The notes beneath the pieces are model-generated. The model was not told where the DNA came from, made no database searches, and saw only the letters and a program-made list of their open reading frames with translations. 64,000 nucleotides of DNA from Microbacterium schleiferi (lineage in GTDB: Bacteria > Actinomycetota > Actinomycetes > Actinomycetales > Microbacteriaceae), in contig NZ_JAJGNI010000002.1 of NCBI RefSeq assembly GCF_020781975.1, forward strand, positions 304,786-368,785, read 5' to 3'. A program made the position numbers and the translations under genes. Positions 27,434 to 36,078 of the stretch are shown piece by piece (position 1 is the first letter of the stretch; each line of letters opens with the position of its first letter).

Positions 27434-27544
27434 CCGTTCACGATTCCTCGCGCCCGCCTGCCCCAGCGTGTAAGAAACTCGACCGGGGAGAAGTCGCGCG
27501 GGTTACTGAGTGGGGAGGACCACTGTCAGGGCGCGGCTAACGCC

Positions 27545-27604
27545 TTCGTTTGCCGCAAACCGAGCCTCGGGGCCGTCGCCCACGGCGTGTTGCGGCAAGT
27601 GAAC
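27545..27604. repeat. Type A hairpin repeat, copy 3
   Basis: Left TTCGTTTGCCGCAA (27545-27558), right TTGCGGCAAGTGAA (27590-27603), with CACGGCGTG before the right arm. It is only 25 bases from copy 4, in the same orientation. Confidence 0.8.
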
Positions 27605-27628
27605 GGATGCCTCAGCCAGCGAGCACAG

Positions 27629-27689
27629 GTTCGTTTGCCGCAAACCGCATGGTGCCGGGTTGGCGCACGGCGTGTTGCGGCAAATGAAT
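27629..27689. repeat. Type A hairpin repeat, copy 4
   Basis: Left GTTCGTTTGCCGCAA (27629-27643), right TTGCGGCAAATGAAT (27675-27689), again with CACGGCGTG. It ends 24 bases before the lipoprotein stop and may terminate that transcript. Confidence 0.8.
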
Positions 27690-27713
27690 GCGCGCGGAGC
27701 GCGGCGCGATGGG

Positions 27714-28409
27714 TCAGTCGCTGGTGCCGTAGATCGGGATCGTCTGGTCGAACGAGTCGCCGCTCAGCACGAGCTGCACGTCCGCGACGCCCGACAGCCC
27801 GTCGGCGAAACCGAAGTTCGTGCGCGGCGCCATGTCCATCGTGCACGCCTGGTTAGCCGGCGGCTCCTGGAACGTGACTGTCACCTCGGCATCCGCGGTG
27901 ACCTCGCTCGTCTCGACGACCGGCACGCAGCTCGACGACCCCCAGGTGAGGATGACGAACTGGCCCTGCTGCTGAGTCCAACCCGCGGTCGGCTCGTAGT
28001 CGGTCGATCCACCCGGGCCGGCGAGGCCCGAGACTCCAGGAAGCGTCACATCGCCGTAGTAGCCCTCGCCGGTCGCCCATATCACGAGGTCCTGAGACGG
28101 ATCGACGCCCTCGGGTACCGGCACGAGCGTCGCGCGCGGCGCAAGGTCCGCGGTGCAGGGCTGGTCGGCATCCGGCAACGAGAGCTCGACAGCGAGTGCG
28201 CCGTCCTGGTTGATCTCGGCGCTGTCGGCAACCGGCACGCAACTGCTTGATCCGGTGGTCACGAGCGCGATGATTCGACCGTCGTCAAGCCAGGCGGCGT
28301 TCACGTCGGTCTCCTGGCCCGCGGGTGCATCGGAGCCACTGAGGCACCCGGTGAGGCTGAGCGCGGCGGCGGAGCCGAGAACAACTGATGCAAGGATGCG
28401 GCGCTTCAT
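27714..28409 (-). CDS. Lipoprotein with two repeated extracellular domains
   Basis: 231 residues. Type II signal peptide MKRRILASVVLGSAAALSLTGC has lipobox LTGC at Cys22. Two halves repeat the same pattern: GSSSCVPVADSAEI / CTADLAPRATLVPV then GSSSCVPVVETSEV / CTMDMAPRTNFGFA. Each repeat has two cysteines that probably pair. It is anchored to the outer face of the membrane; no catalytic motif is seen. The ATG at 28409 is preceded by AAGGAG. It is 22 bases downstream of the cardiolipin synthase stop and may be co-transcribed. Confidence 0.8.
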   Translation of the reverse strand: MKRRILASVVLGSAAALSLTGCLSGSDAPAGQETDVNAAWLDDGRIIALVTTGSSSCVPVADSAEINQDGALAVELSLPDADQPCTADLAPRATLVPVPEGVDPSQDLVIWATGEGYYGDVTLPGVSGLAGPGGSTDYEPTAGWTQQQGQFVILTWGSSSCVPVVETSEVTADAEVTVTFQEPPANQACTMDMAPRTNFGFADGLSGVADVQLVLSGDSFDQTIPIYGTSD

Positions 28410-28431
28410 GAGGCTCCTTGGGGCAACGCTG

Positions 28432-29949
28432 CTACTGGAGTGCAGAGGTGAGTCGGGCGAGGTTATCCAACACCGTGGACCTGAGTGGTTGCTTGAGCCA
28501 CTCCTCAAGCGTGAGTTCGCGGCTGAGGGATCGGTACTCGGCCTCGACGCGGCGCATGTCGGCGACGAACTCCTCGCCACGCACCATCATCGAGATCTCC
28601 ATGTTGAGGCCGAAGGAGCGCATGTCCATGTTGCTCGAGCCGATGACGGCGACCTCGTCATCGATCGTGAGGCTCTTCGAGTGCAGGATGAAGGGTCTCT
28701 TGTACATCCAGATCGTGACCCCGGCGCGAAGAAGGGCTTCGTAGTAGCTGCGCTGGGCGTGGTAGACCATCGCCTGGTCGCCCTCTTCGGAAACGAACAG
28801 TTCGACGTGGATGCCGCGTTGGCAGGCGGTGACGAGCGAGAGCAGCAGCGACTCTTCGGGAACGAAGTAGGGGCTGACGATGATGATCTTCTCGCGTGCC
28901 GCGAACAGCAGACCCATGAAGAGCTTCAGATTGTTCTGGTATTCGAACCCGGGACCGGACGGGACGATCTGGCAGTCGAGATTCCCGTCTGAGCTGGCAA
29001 CCGAGGCCAGATCGACCTGGTCGGTGAGGATTTCGCCGGTCTCGCTGTACCAGTCAGAGAGGAACACGACGTCGATCGACGAGACCACCGGCCCTTCGAC
29101 GCGGGCCATGAGGTCGACCCAGTGCAGGCCTCGCTTGATGTTCTTCTTCAGGTTGTAGGTCGAGTCAGTAACGTTCTGCGAACCGACGAAGGCTACCTCG
29201 CCGTCGACGACCAGCAGCTTACGGTGGTTGCGCAGATCGGGTCGCTGCCACTTACCCTTCAGCGGCTGCACGGGCAGCATCAGGTGCCAGGCCGCACCCA
29301 TGCGATCGAGCCGTTGCAGCGTCTTCTTGTAGAACGGCTTGCCGCGGTTGGCCCAGTGGTCCAGCAACACACGGACCGTAACGCCGCGTGCGGCGACCTC
29401 TTCGAGGGCTGCGAAGAAGTTGTCGGTCGATGCGTCAGTTTGCAGGATGTAGAACTCGACGTGCACGTAGCTCCGGGCGCCGCGAATGGCCTCGGCCATG
29501 GCGTCCAGGCTCACCTGATACTCGGAGATGAGGGTGGCCTGATTGTCGCCGGTGAGCGGCATCGCGCCCAGGTTGGTGTTCAAGTCGACGAGCCCCGTGA
29601 ACCAGGCTGGCGCTCCGGGCCGGAGCGTTCCGACCGAGACGTTCTCGCCGTTCTCGCGCAGCGCGGTGTTGATCTGCTCCTGCTGCTGACGCTTCTTGCG
29701 CGGCAGTCGCGGGTTTCCGATCAGCAGGAACAGCAGCACGCCGACGATCGGGATGAAGTAGATGGCGAGCAACCACGCCATCGCCGAGGTGGGGCGGCGG
29801 TTGCGCGGGATGATGATGATCGCCGCGATGCGGATGCTGAGATCGAACAGGAAGAGGGCGAGCAGCCACCAGAACGCGATGTCGGGGAGGTCTAGCGTCA
29901 CATCGACGTCTCCGCCGGACGTCGACGGCACAAGTCCGGCAAGCACCAT
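28432..29949 (-). CDS. cls: Cardiolipin synthase (phospholipase D type)
   Basis: 505 residues. Two N-terminal transmembrane helices (about 25-48 and 57-80) are followed by a PLD nuclease N domain and two HKD catalytic motifs. These are RNHRKLLVVDGEVAFVGSQN (about 230) and LHSKSLTIDDEVAVIGSSN (about 420), the second reading HxKxxxxD as required. It joins two phosphatidylglycerols, or PG and PE, into cardiolipin at the membrane. Full length for the bacterial ClsA-like family. The start at 29949 (ATG) is accepted, though conservation begins about residue 20. Confidence 0.93.
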   Translation of the reverse strand: MVLAGLVPSTSGGDVDVTLDLPDIAFWWLLALFLFDLSIRIAAIIIIPRNRRPTSAMAWLLAIYFIPIVGVLLFLLIGNPRLPRKKRQQQEQINTALRENGENVSVGTLRPGAPAWFTGLVDLNTNLGAMPLTGDNQATLISEYQVSLDAMAEAIRGARSYVHVEFYILQTDASTDNFFAALEEVAARGVTVRVLLDHWANRGKPFYKKTLQRLDRMGAAWHLMLPVQPLKGKWQRPDLRNHRKLLVVDGEVAFVGSQNVTDSTYNLKKNIKRGLHWVDLMARVEGPVVSSIDVVFLSDWYSETGEILTDQVDLASVASSDGNLDCQIVPSGPGFEYQNNLKLFMGLLFAAREKIIIVSPYFVPEESLLLSLVTACQRGIHVELFVSEEGDQAMVYHAQRSYYEALLRAGVTIWMYKRPFILHSKSLTIDDEVAVIGSSNMDMRSFGLNMEISMMVRGEEFVADMRRVEAEYRSLSRELTLEEWLKQPLRSTVLDNLARLTSALQ

Positions 29950-30002
29950 GCGTCAGCTCCCTCCACGGTGGCGTTCTCACGCCAGCGTAGTGGGAAGTGG
30001 CG

Positions 30003-30191
30003 TCACTGCTCGGTTGCGGCGGGCGCCGGAGGAAGCCCGCGTGCCGCGCGTTCCTCGGCTTCGATGCGCGCGTACTCGCGGCGCTCGTTGCGGTCGGCAC
30101 GGATGATGCTGCGCAGGACCCAGAAGAACAGAGTCAGCACCACGATGGTAGGCAGGATCGCCCATAGCGCTGCCACCCAGAAGCTGTCCAC
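30003..30191 (-). CDS. Small single-pass membrane protein (62 aa)
   Basis: The N-terminal membrane helix (about 4-27, VAALWAILPTIVVLTLFFWV) is followed by a charged helical tail rich in Arg and Glu (RADRNERREYARIEAEERAA). Such small proteins sit beside cls in many Micrococcales; the role is unknown. The gene lies 53 bases upstream of cls on the same strand and is probably co-transcribed. Confidence 0.75.
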   Translation of the reverse strand: MDSFWVAALWAILPTIVVLTLFFWVLRSIIRADRNERREYARIEAEERAARGLPPAPAATEQ

Positions 30192-30300
30192 TCATCCAGG
30201 ATACGCGGCGCCATCTCCCCAGGTCGCCTCGAGAGTCACCTATCCCCGTCCCGCCGGTGATCCTGCCGCGCAGCGTGGCGCCACTCGCATGCTCGGATGC

Positions 30301-31410
30301 ATGACTCCGATCATTCATGCGACCTCACCCGCCGAGTTCCTGACCGTCGTCCCGCGCCTCCTCGGATTCGTTCCGCAACGCAGTGTCGTATTGGTGCCGT
30401 TCCGGCGTGGTCGAAGCCGCGGCGCCATGCGCCTGGACCTCCCACCCGATGACGACCGCGCCGACGAGATCGCCGCGACCATGATCGGGCTGGTGTGCCG
30501 GGTGCCCGAGGCCGACGGCTGCGCGATCGTCGTCTACGGCGACACTGATGCTCCTGCTCGCACCCTTGTCGAGGGAATCGAGCGTCGAGCCGAGGCCTGC
30601 GGGGTGCTGATCGTGGAGGCATTGTGGGTCGCAGGACGGCGGTGGGGGTCCTACGCGCGGTCTGACTCGGGTTCGGTGCCGACTGCCGATGACCTCCCGC
30701 CAGGCATCGAGGACGTCGCAGCACCGGAGGCGAATCAGTACGCTGGCGCAGATCTGCTCCCCCTCGATGCGAGTAGGTCGACCGCGGTCGAGGCCGCCTG
30801 TGAGGCGCTCGACGCCGCCATCCGCGGGCTCGTGCTCGCCGACGCAGATCATCCGACAACCGACCCCGCACGCATCGATCCCCGCGCCTTCGCGGCCGCG
30901 TGTCTGCTCGATGACCTTCCGGCATTCGTGGAGCGGCTCCTGGGTTCGGATGCCGCAGCACTCGATCCGTTCGAGATCGCCGCCGCCGCGTGGGCGCTCG
31001 GAAGGCCGTCACTGCGCGACATCGCCCTCATCTGCTGGGTCGACGGGATCGACGCGGGAGACGAAGCCGCGCAGGCGCAGGCTTGCTGGGAAGACGGCGC
31101 AGAGTATCCGAGCGAGATCGCGATGCGCCTGTGGGGCGAGGGCCCGAGGCCCTCACCCGAACGGCTCGGACGTGCGCTACTGCTGGCGCGACACATCGCC
31201 AGCGCCGTCCCTGCCTCCAGGCGCCCGGGACCGCTGGCGGTCGCGGCGTGGTTCTCGTGGGCACTCGGCCGGTCAACCCACGCTGACCTCTTCGCCCAAC
31301 AGGCGACAGCGATAGAGCCCGAACACGGCCTCGCCGAGATCGTGCGCTCGTTCGTGGGCGCGGGTCACCTGCCCGATTGGGCGTTCCGGCTCGACGAGCC
31401 GGAACAGTGA
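30301..31410 (+). CDS. DUF4192 family protein
   Basis: 369 residues. It shows the typical opening of DUF4192 proteins, PAEFLTVVPRLLGFVPQRSVVLVPF, then a Rossmann-like core and WGSYARSDSG (with an ALWVAGRRW lead-in). The helical C-terminal half (ALDAAIRGLVLADADH, AAAWFSWALGRS) completes the family length. Widespread and of unknown function in actinobacteria. I take the ATG at 30301; another ATG four codons upstream (30289) is possible and neither has a clear ribosome site. It converges on lysS with a 15-base gap. Confidence 0.8.
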   Translation: MTPIIHATSPAEFLTVVPRLLGFVPQRSVVLVPFRRGRSRGAMRLDLPPDDDRADEIAATMIGLVCRVPEADGCAIVVYGDTDAPARTLVEGIERRAEACGVLIVEALWVAGRRWGSYARSDSGSVPTADDLPPGIEDVAAPEANQYAGADLLPLDASRSTAVEAACEALDAAIRGLVLADADHPTTDPARIDPRAFAAACLLDDLPAFVERLLGSDAAALDPFEIAAAAWALGRPSLRDIALICWVDGIDAGDEAAQAQACWEDGAEYPSEIAMRLWGEGPRPSPERLGRALLLARHIASAVPASRRPGPLAVAAWFSWALGRSTHADLFAQQATAIEPEHGLAEIVRSFVGAGHLPDWAFRLDEPEQ

Positions 31411-31425
31411 CCGGCGGCGGCCGCC

Positions 31426-32985
31426 CTACTTCACGAGCGGGAAGAGAATGGTTTCACGGATGCCGAGACCCGTGATCGCCATGAGGAGCCGGTCGATTCC
31501 CATCCCCATGCCACCGGTGGGCGGCATCCCGTGCTCGAGGGCACGCAGGAACTCCTCGTCGATCCGCATGGCCTCGTCGTCACCGCGGGCCGCGAGCTTG
31601 GCCTGCTCTTCGAAGCGCTGGCGCTGGATGACCGGGTCCACGAGCTCGGAGTAGCCGGTCGCCAGCTCGAAGCCCCGGACGTAGAGGTCCCACTTCTCCA
31701 CGACACCGGGAATGGACCGGTGCTCACGCACGAGCGGGCTCGTGTCGAGGGGGAAGTCCATGACGAACGTGGGACGCACGAGCGTCGGCTTGACGAAGTG
31801 CTCCCACAGCTCTTCGACGAGCTTTCCGGGAATCGGGTGCGCAGGCACATCGACGCCGAAGCGCTCCGCGATCGTCGTCAGGTCGGCGAGCGGTGTTGCG
31901 GCGTCGATGCGGGGAGCGGCATCCGCGCCCTCCCACGCGTCGGCAAGAGCGTCGTTGAGCGAGTCGTACATCGACATCCGCTCCCACTCGCCGCCGAGGT
32001 CATAGACCGTGCCGTCGGCCCAGGTCACCTCGGTCGAGCCGGTCACGGCGATCGCGGCGTTCTGGATGAGCTCCTGCGTGAGGTCGGCGATGCCGTTGTA
32101 ATCGCTGTAGGCCTGGTAGGCCTCGAGCATCGCGAACTCGGGGCTGTGGGTCGAGTCGGCGCCCTCGTTGCGGAAGTTGCGGTTGATTTCGAAGACGCGG
32201 TCGATGCCACCGACCACGGCGCGCTTGAGGAACAGCTCGGGCGCAATGCGCAGATAGAGCTCGGTGTCGAATGCGTTGGAGTGGGTGATGAAGGGACGGG
32301 CTGATGCCCCGCCGTGCTGCACCTGCAGCATGGGCGTCTCGACCTCGACGAAACCGTGGGCGGCGAACGTGTCGCGCAGGCTCCGGTTGACCCCGGCGCG
32401 GGCGAGCACGGTCTGGCGCGCCTGATCGCGGGCGATGAGATCGAGGAACCGGCTGCGGACGCGGCTCTCCTCGCTCAGTTCCGCATAGAGGTTCGGCAGG
32501 GGCAGCAGCGCCTTGGCGGCGATCGTCCACTCGGCCACCATGATCGACAGTTCACCCCGCCGGCTCGAGATCACCTCGCCGGTCACCGCGACGTGGTCGC
32601 CGAGGTCGACGAGTTCCTTCCAGCGCTGCAGAGACTCCTCGCCCACCGCGGCAAGCGACACCATGGCCTGGATGCGACTGCCGTCCCCCGCCTGCAGCGC
32701 GGCGAAACACAGCTTGCCGGTGTTGCGGCTGAAGACGACCCGTCCCGCAACCGAGACTGTCTCTCCCGTCTCGTCGCCGGCCTCGAGGTGGGCGAAGCGT
32801 TCGCGAACCTCAGCGATCGAGGCGGTGACCGGGACACTCACCGGATAGGCGCCGCCCGCGGCATCCGTTCGCTCTGCCAGCAGCCGCTCGCGCTTGGCCA
32901 GCCGCACCGCCTTCTGCTCGAAGACGTCCTCGTCGGATGCTTCGGGGGCGGCGTCCGCGGGCACGGCGGCAGAGGTGTCGGTCAT
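31426..32985 (-). CDS. lysS: Lysyl-tRNA synthetase, class II
   Basis: 519 residues. The N-terminal OB-fold anticodon-binding domain is at about 60-175 (VSVAGRVVFSRNTGKLCFAAL). The class II core has motif 1 (FVEVETPMLQVQHGGASARPF), motif 2 (FEINRNFRNEGADSTHSPEF) and motif 3 (GMGIDRLLMAITG). It charges tRNA-Lys using ATP. The first about 35 residues are a charged extension. The ATG at 32985 follows AAGGAG. In related genomes panC and panD separate lysS from the next upstream gene; here they are absent. Confidence 0.97.
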   Translation of the reverse strand: MTDTSAAVPADAAPEASDEDVFEQKAVRLAKRERLLAERTDAAGGAYPVSVPVTASIAEVRERFAHLEAGDETGETVSVAGRVVFSRNTGKLCFAALQAGDGSRIQAMVSLAAVGEESLQRWKELVDLGDHVAVTGEVISSRRGELSIMVAEWTIAAKALLPLPNLYAELSEESRVRSRFLDLIARDQARQTVLARAGVNRSLRDTFAAHGFVEVETPMLQVQHGGASARPFITHSNAFDTELYLRIAPELFLKRAVVGGIDRVFEINRNFRNEGADSTHSPEFAMLEAYQAYSDYNGIADLTQELIQNAAIAVTGSTEVTWADGTVYDLGGEWERMSMYDSLNDALADAWEGADAAPRIDAATPLADLTTIAERFGVDVPAHPIPGKLVEELWEHFVKPTLVRPTFVMDFPLDTSPLVREHRSIPGVVEKWDLYVRGFELATGYSELVDPVIQRQRFEEQAKLAARGDDEAMRIDEEFLRALEHGMPPTGGMGMGIDRLLMAITGLGIRETILFPLVK

Positions 32986-33062
32986 GAGGGGAGCTCCTTG
33001 AAAATCGTCGCCCAGTCTATCCGCGAGGCCATCGTGACTCCGCGGGCGCGGAAGCTCTGGAC

Positions 33063-33758
33063 TCAGTCCGCGGGCGGGCGGATGTCGTCGACCCCCGCCT
33101 CCACGAGCGCGTGGTCGACTGTCGTGTGCATGAGCGCCGCGAGGTAGCGGCCCGGCTCGGTGACGCCGGCCGCATGCAGCAGGTCGGTGGCCTGGCGGAT
33201 GATGGATCTCGAGAAGTCGGTAGCGGTCGCGATCCCCTCGGCATAGGCGGGTCGGTCAGCCTCGGCGATGATCACAGGCTCGCAGCCCAGCTCGACCGCG
33301 AGCGCCTGTGCGATCGGCAGCACGGGGGCGGGGGCCGTGACCGCGGCATACGCCCCGATCAGTGTCCGCAGGTCTATCGAGGTGCCCGTGAACGCGATAG
33401 CCGGATGGATCGCCAGCGGAATCGCGCCGCGCGCCATCGCCGGTGCGAGCACTCCGGTGCCGAACGCCGGATCGGTGTGCACCACGAGTTGGCCGGCCTG
33501 CCAGGCGTCGAGCTCCGCGAGTCCGGTCACGAGTCCGTCGATCTGATCGTGGGGAACGGCGATAACGACGAGCTGGCTCTCGCGCACAACGTCCTGCGGG
33601 TCCCTGATGGGAACTCCCGGAAGGATCGCGGCGACACGGTCGTCATCCGATCCGCTCGTGATCGAGACGATCGCGTGCCCGGCGCCAGCCAGCGCGGCAC
33701 CGATCACGGGTCCGACTCTGCCGGCACCCACGATCCCGACGCGCAGCCGGTCGCTCAC
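33063..33758 (-). CDS. Rossmann-like/DUF2520 domain protein
   Basis: 231 residues. The N-terminal NAD(P)-binding fold is RVGIVGAGRVGPVIGAALAG, with VVIAVPHDQIDGLV. The DUF2520 dimerisation helices follow (HPAIAFTGTSIDLRTL, YAEGIATATDFSRSIIRQAT). It resembles ketopantoate-reductase-like dehydrogenases and is normally adjacent to panC, which suggests a link to pantothenate synthesis, but its reaction is unproven. Its ATG overlaps the stop of the PH-domain gene by 4 bases. It ends the folate/PH operon. Confidence 0.85.
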   Translation of the reverse strand: MSDRLRVGIVGAGRVGPVIGAALAGAGHAIVSITSGSDDDRVAAILPGVPIRDPQDVVRESQLVVIAVPHDQIDGLVTGLAELDAWQAGQLVVHTDPAFGTGVLAPAMARGAIPLAIHPAIAFTGTSIDLRTLIGAYAAVTAPAPVLPIAQALAVELGCEPVIIAEADRPAYAEGIATATDFSRSIIRQATDLLHAAGVTEPGRYLAALMHTTVDHALVEAGVDDIRPPAD

Positions 33759-35323
33759 TCGTCCCCCGCCCAGCGGTGCGAGCGGTCGGTCGCGACAGCG
33801 CCGATAGCGGCTCGCTCACCGTCATCGAACAGGCGCAGCGCATCGTCTCGGTCGAGGATGCCGAGGCTCCCCGACACGCGACCGGCGACCGTGTGGGCGC
33901 GGATGTTCGCCACCCGCAGCGCGCGGTCGACCGGGCCCTGGCTCACCTCAAGGCTCTGCATCCGAGCCAGCGGCACGACCGCGAGGGTCCGCCAGATCCG
34001 ACCCCGCCGCAGGAACAGCGCGTCAGTTCCGAGCCAGAATCCGTTGCGGCGCCACGAGAGGGGTCGAAGCAGCCGTGCCCGCTTCGGCGTGGTCGTATAG
34101 GGGTCGTCGGCGACGGGACCGAGGGCGCCGTTGTCGACGATCATCGGCCAGTCATCTTCGGCGATCGTCGGCAGGATGAGCCGCAGGACCCGCTCGACAT
34201 CGGCGCGGTTACCCACCGGCAGCACGGTGCCGAACTGGTCGTTGGCCCCATCGCTCATGCTGCGGCCCGACAGCCGGTTGATGCGGATCGCCCACCAGCC
34301 GAACGGGCGCCACATGAGCGGCTGGGTGACCTCGACGGCGTGGATGCGTCCCGGCGGAATGATCTCGGTGATCGTCGTCAGCAGCCCGTAGGTGATTCGA
34401 ACACCGCTGGGCGTCGGGGCGATCGAGTATCGGAGCGAGCGGGTGATCGAGCGGATCCAGTAGGCACCGAAACCGAGGACTGCCGGGACCACGCCGAACA
34501 GCACCCACCCGGTCGTCGTGACCGCCCCGGTGACGATCGCGGCGATCGCCGCCACCAGAAAGATCGTCGTACCCGACAGGGTCTGCGAGGCGACCAGTCG
34601 TCCGACCGGAATCGAAACTACCGACTCCGGTTCGGCAACGGGCGCCTCCGCTCCCGCGATCAGCCCGGTGATTCCTGCCGACACGGTTTCGGATGCCGTC
34701 GCGCGCCGCCCGGCCTCACCGCGCGCGCCCAACTGGCGGCCCGACGCCAACCGCAGGATGTCGCCACGAATCGCCTCGGCATTCGCGGTCGACAGGTACT
34801 CCAGCTTGACGTTCGCGTCGAGGCCCGCTCCCACAACCTCGAGTTTGGCCAGGCCGAACAGGCGCGCGATCGTCGGGCGGGTCAGGTTCACGCCCTGCAC
34901 CCGGTCGAGCGGTGCGCGCCGGTGCGACCGGAAGACCACACCCGAGCGCACCTCGACGTCGTCATCCGTGATGCGGAAGCTGTGGAAGCGCCAGCCGAGA
35001 TAGAAGAGCCCGACCAGCACGATCACGACTCCGAGCACCACGAGGGTCGCAACCAGGATCAGGTTGTGCGAGACGACGTAGTCGACGGGGTCTCCGGGGA
35101 TCTGCTCTCCCTCGAAGCCGGGAGCCAGCCACGGCAGGAAGATCGCGATCAGCCGGTCGCGCATGTTCGCGATGATCACGCCCGCGACGATCACCAACAC
35201 CAGTCCACCCCGGAACAGCGGGGTGAGGGGGTGCATCCGATGCCACTCGCCGTCGCTGAGCGGCGAACGCACCTCCGCAGCGGGAGGCGGGGTGGCAGGC
35301 GAGGCGGGGGTGGGGTCGGTCAC
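33755..35323 (-). CDS. PH-domain membrane protein (YdbT-like)
   Basis: 522 residues. After a Pro-rich start it has two membrane helices (about 45-65 and 90-115) and then three bacterial PH (bPH_2) modules. Each module has a GLAKLEV/GRIHAVEVTQPL/LARMQSLEVSQGP type strand. A second helix pair is at about 260-310. It starts with GTG at 35323, sharing GTGA with the stop of the upstream PH gene, and ends overlapping the DUF2520 gene. YdbS/YdbT pairs are implicated in envelope stress or bacteriocin resistance in Bacillus; here the role is inferred only from family. Confidence 0.85.
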   Translation of the reverse strand: MTDPTPASPATPPPAAEVRSPLSDGEWHRMHPLTPLFRGGLVLVIVAGVIIANMRDRLIAIFLPWLAPGFEGEQIPGDPVDYVVSHNLILVATLVVLGVVIVLVGLFYLGWRFHSFRITDDDVEVRSGVVFRSHRRAPLDRVQGVNLTRPTIARLFGLAKLEVVGAGLDANVKLEYLSTANAEAIRGDILRLASGRQLGARGEAGRRATASETVSAGITGLIAGAEAPVAEPESVVSIPVGRLVASQTLSGTTIFLVAAIAAIVTGAVTTTGWVLFGVVPAVLGFGAYWIRSITRSLRYSIAPTPSGVRITYGLLTTITEIIPPGRIHAVEVTQPLMWRPFGWWAIRINRLSGRSMSDGANDQFGTVLPVGNRADVERVLRLILPTIAEDDWPMIVDNGALGPVADDPYTTTPKRARLLRPLSWRRNGFWLGTDALFLRRGRIWRTLAVVPLARMQSLEVSQGPVDRALRVANIRAHTVAGRVSGSLGILDRDDALRLFDDGERAAIGAVATDRSHRWAGDE

Positions 35324-36078
35324 AGGCCGGTCCGGCGGGTCTCTGCTACCGCGATGAGGGTGTCGCGCAGCTGCTCGGCGGCGTCTTGACGGATGCCGGG
35401 AATGGCGACCCCGGTGGTGGCTGCCGCGGTCACGAGCTTGAGCTGCGCGATTCCGAACCCCCGATCGAGCGGACCGTGCGTGATGTCGACCAGCTGCATC
35501 CGTCCGTAGGGCACGGCGACAACCCGCTGCCAGAGGATGCCCTTGCGAAAGACCAGGTCGTCCTCGCGCAACTGGTAGCCGTAGGCGCGGGCCTGCCGCG
35601 GCGTGATCGCGAGCGTGAACGCGAGGATCACCAGCAGGATGCCGGCCGGAATCCAGACCCACCACGCCCCGACGATCAACGAGATCGCGAGCGCTGCGCC
35701 GAGCACGAGGAGAAACACGATGCCCGACGAGATCAGCTGCACCCAGACGTACTGCCGGGCGAGTTGGTGCCAGGTTCCGTCGCCGAGCGGGAGCCGGTTC
35801 TCGGAGCGCGGCTCGAGGATCTGCGTGAACGTGCCTTCATCGTCGATCACGTCGCGCGTGACGTGAGCCGAGCGGTCGTGGGCGATCGCCGACTCGACGG
35901 TCTCACCATCTGCCACCGCCGAAGTCTTCGTGTCCTCAGTGGCTGTGGCGTCAGCGCCTCTGCCGTCAGTGGCTGGACCCTCAGTGGCTGGACCCTCAGT
36001 GGCTGGACCCTCAGTGCCTGTGCCGTCAGTGACTGTGGGCTCCGAATCCGGGGTCGACGCCTCCGGGCTGTTCGTCAT
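35320..36078 (-). CDS. PH-domain membrane protein (YdbS-like) with repeated N-terminal tail
   Basis: 252 residues. A disordered acidic N-terminus of about 70 residues contains the pentapeptide TEGPA three times, encoded by the 15-bp tandem repeats at 35956-36030. Two helices follow (about 120-165, SSGIVFLLVLGAALAISLI and VWIPAGILLVILAFTLAI). One bPH_2 domain comes next: YGYQLREDDLVFRKGILWQ and GRMQLVDITHGPLDRGFG. I place the start at the ATG at 36078, with AAGG seven bases upstream. This makes a 53-base overlap with the DUF3180 gene, unusually long. Partner of the YdbT-like protein. Confidence 0.8.
   Translation of the reverse strand: MTNSPEASTPDSEPTVTDGTGTEGPATEGPATEGPATDGRGADATATEDTKTSAVADGETVESAIAHDRSAHVTRDVIDDEGTFTQILEPRSENRLPLGDGTWHQLARQYVWVQLISSGIVFLLVLGAALAISLIVGAWWVWIPAGILLVILAFTLAITPRQARAYGYQLREDDLVFRKGILWQRVVAVPYGRMQLVDITHGPLDRGFGIAQLKLVTAAATTGVAIPGIRQDAAEQLRDTLIAVAETRRTGL
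35941..36030. repeat. 15-bp tandem repeat inside the YdbS-like gene
   Basis: Three perfect units of GGCTGGACCCTCAGT (35971-36015) are flanked by imperfect units at 35941-35955, 35956-35970 and 36016-36030. The unit length is a multiple of three, so changes in copy number lengthen or shorten the TEGPA-type tail without shifting the frame. Confidence 0.85.

Noticed and set aside
33776..35389. A plus-strand open frame of 537 codons opposite the PH-domain genes
   Set aside because: The composition is Arg/Asp/His-rich shadow, while the minus strand encodes membrane proteins in a well-coupled operon.
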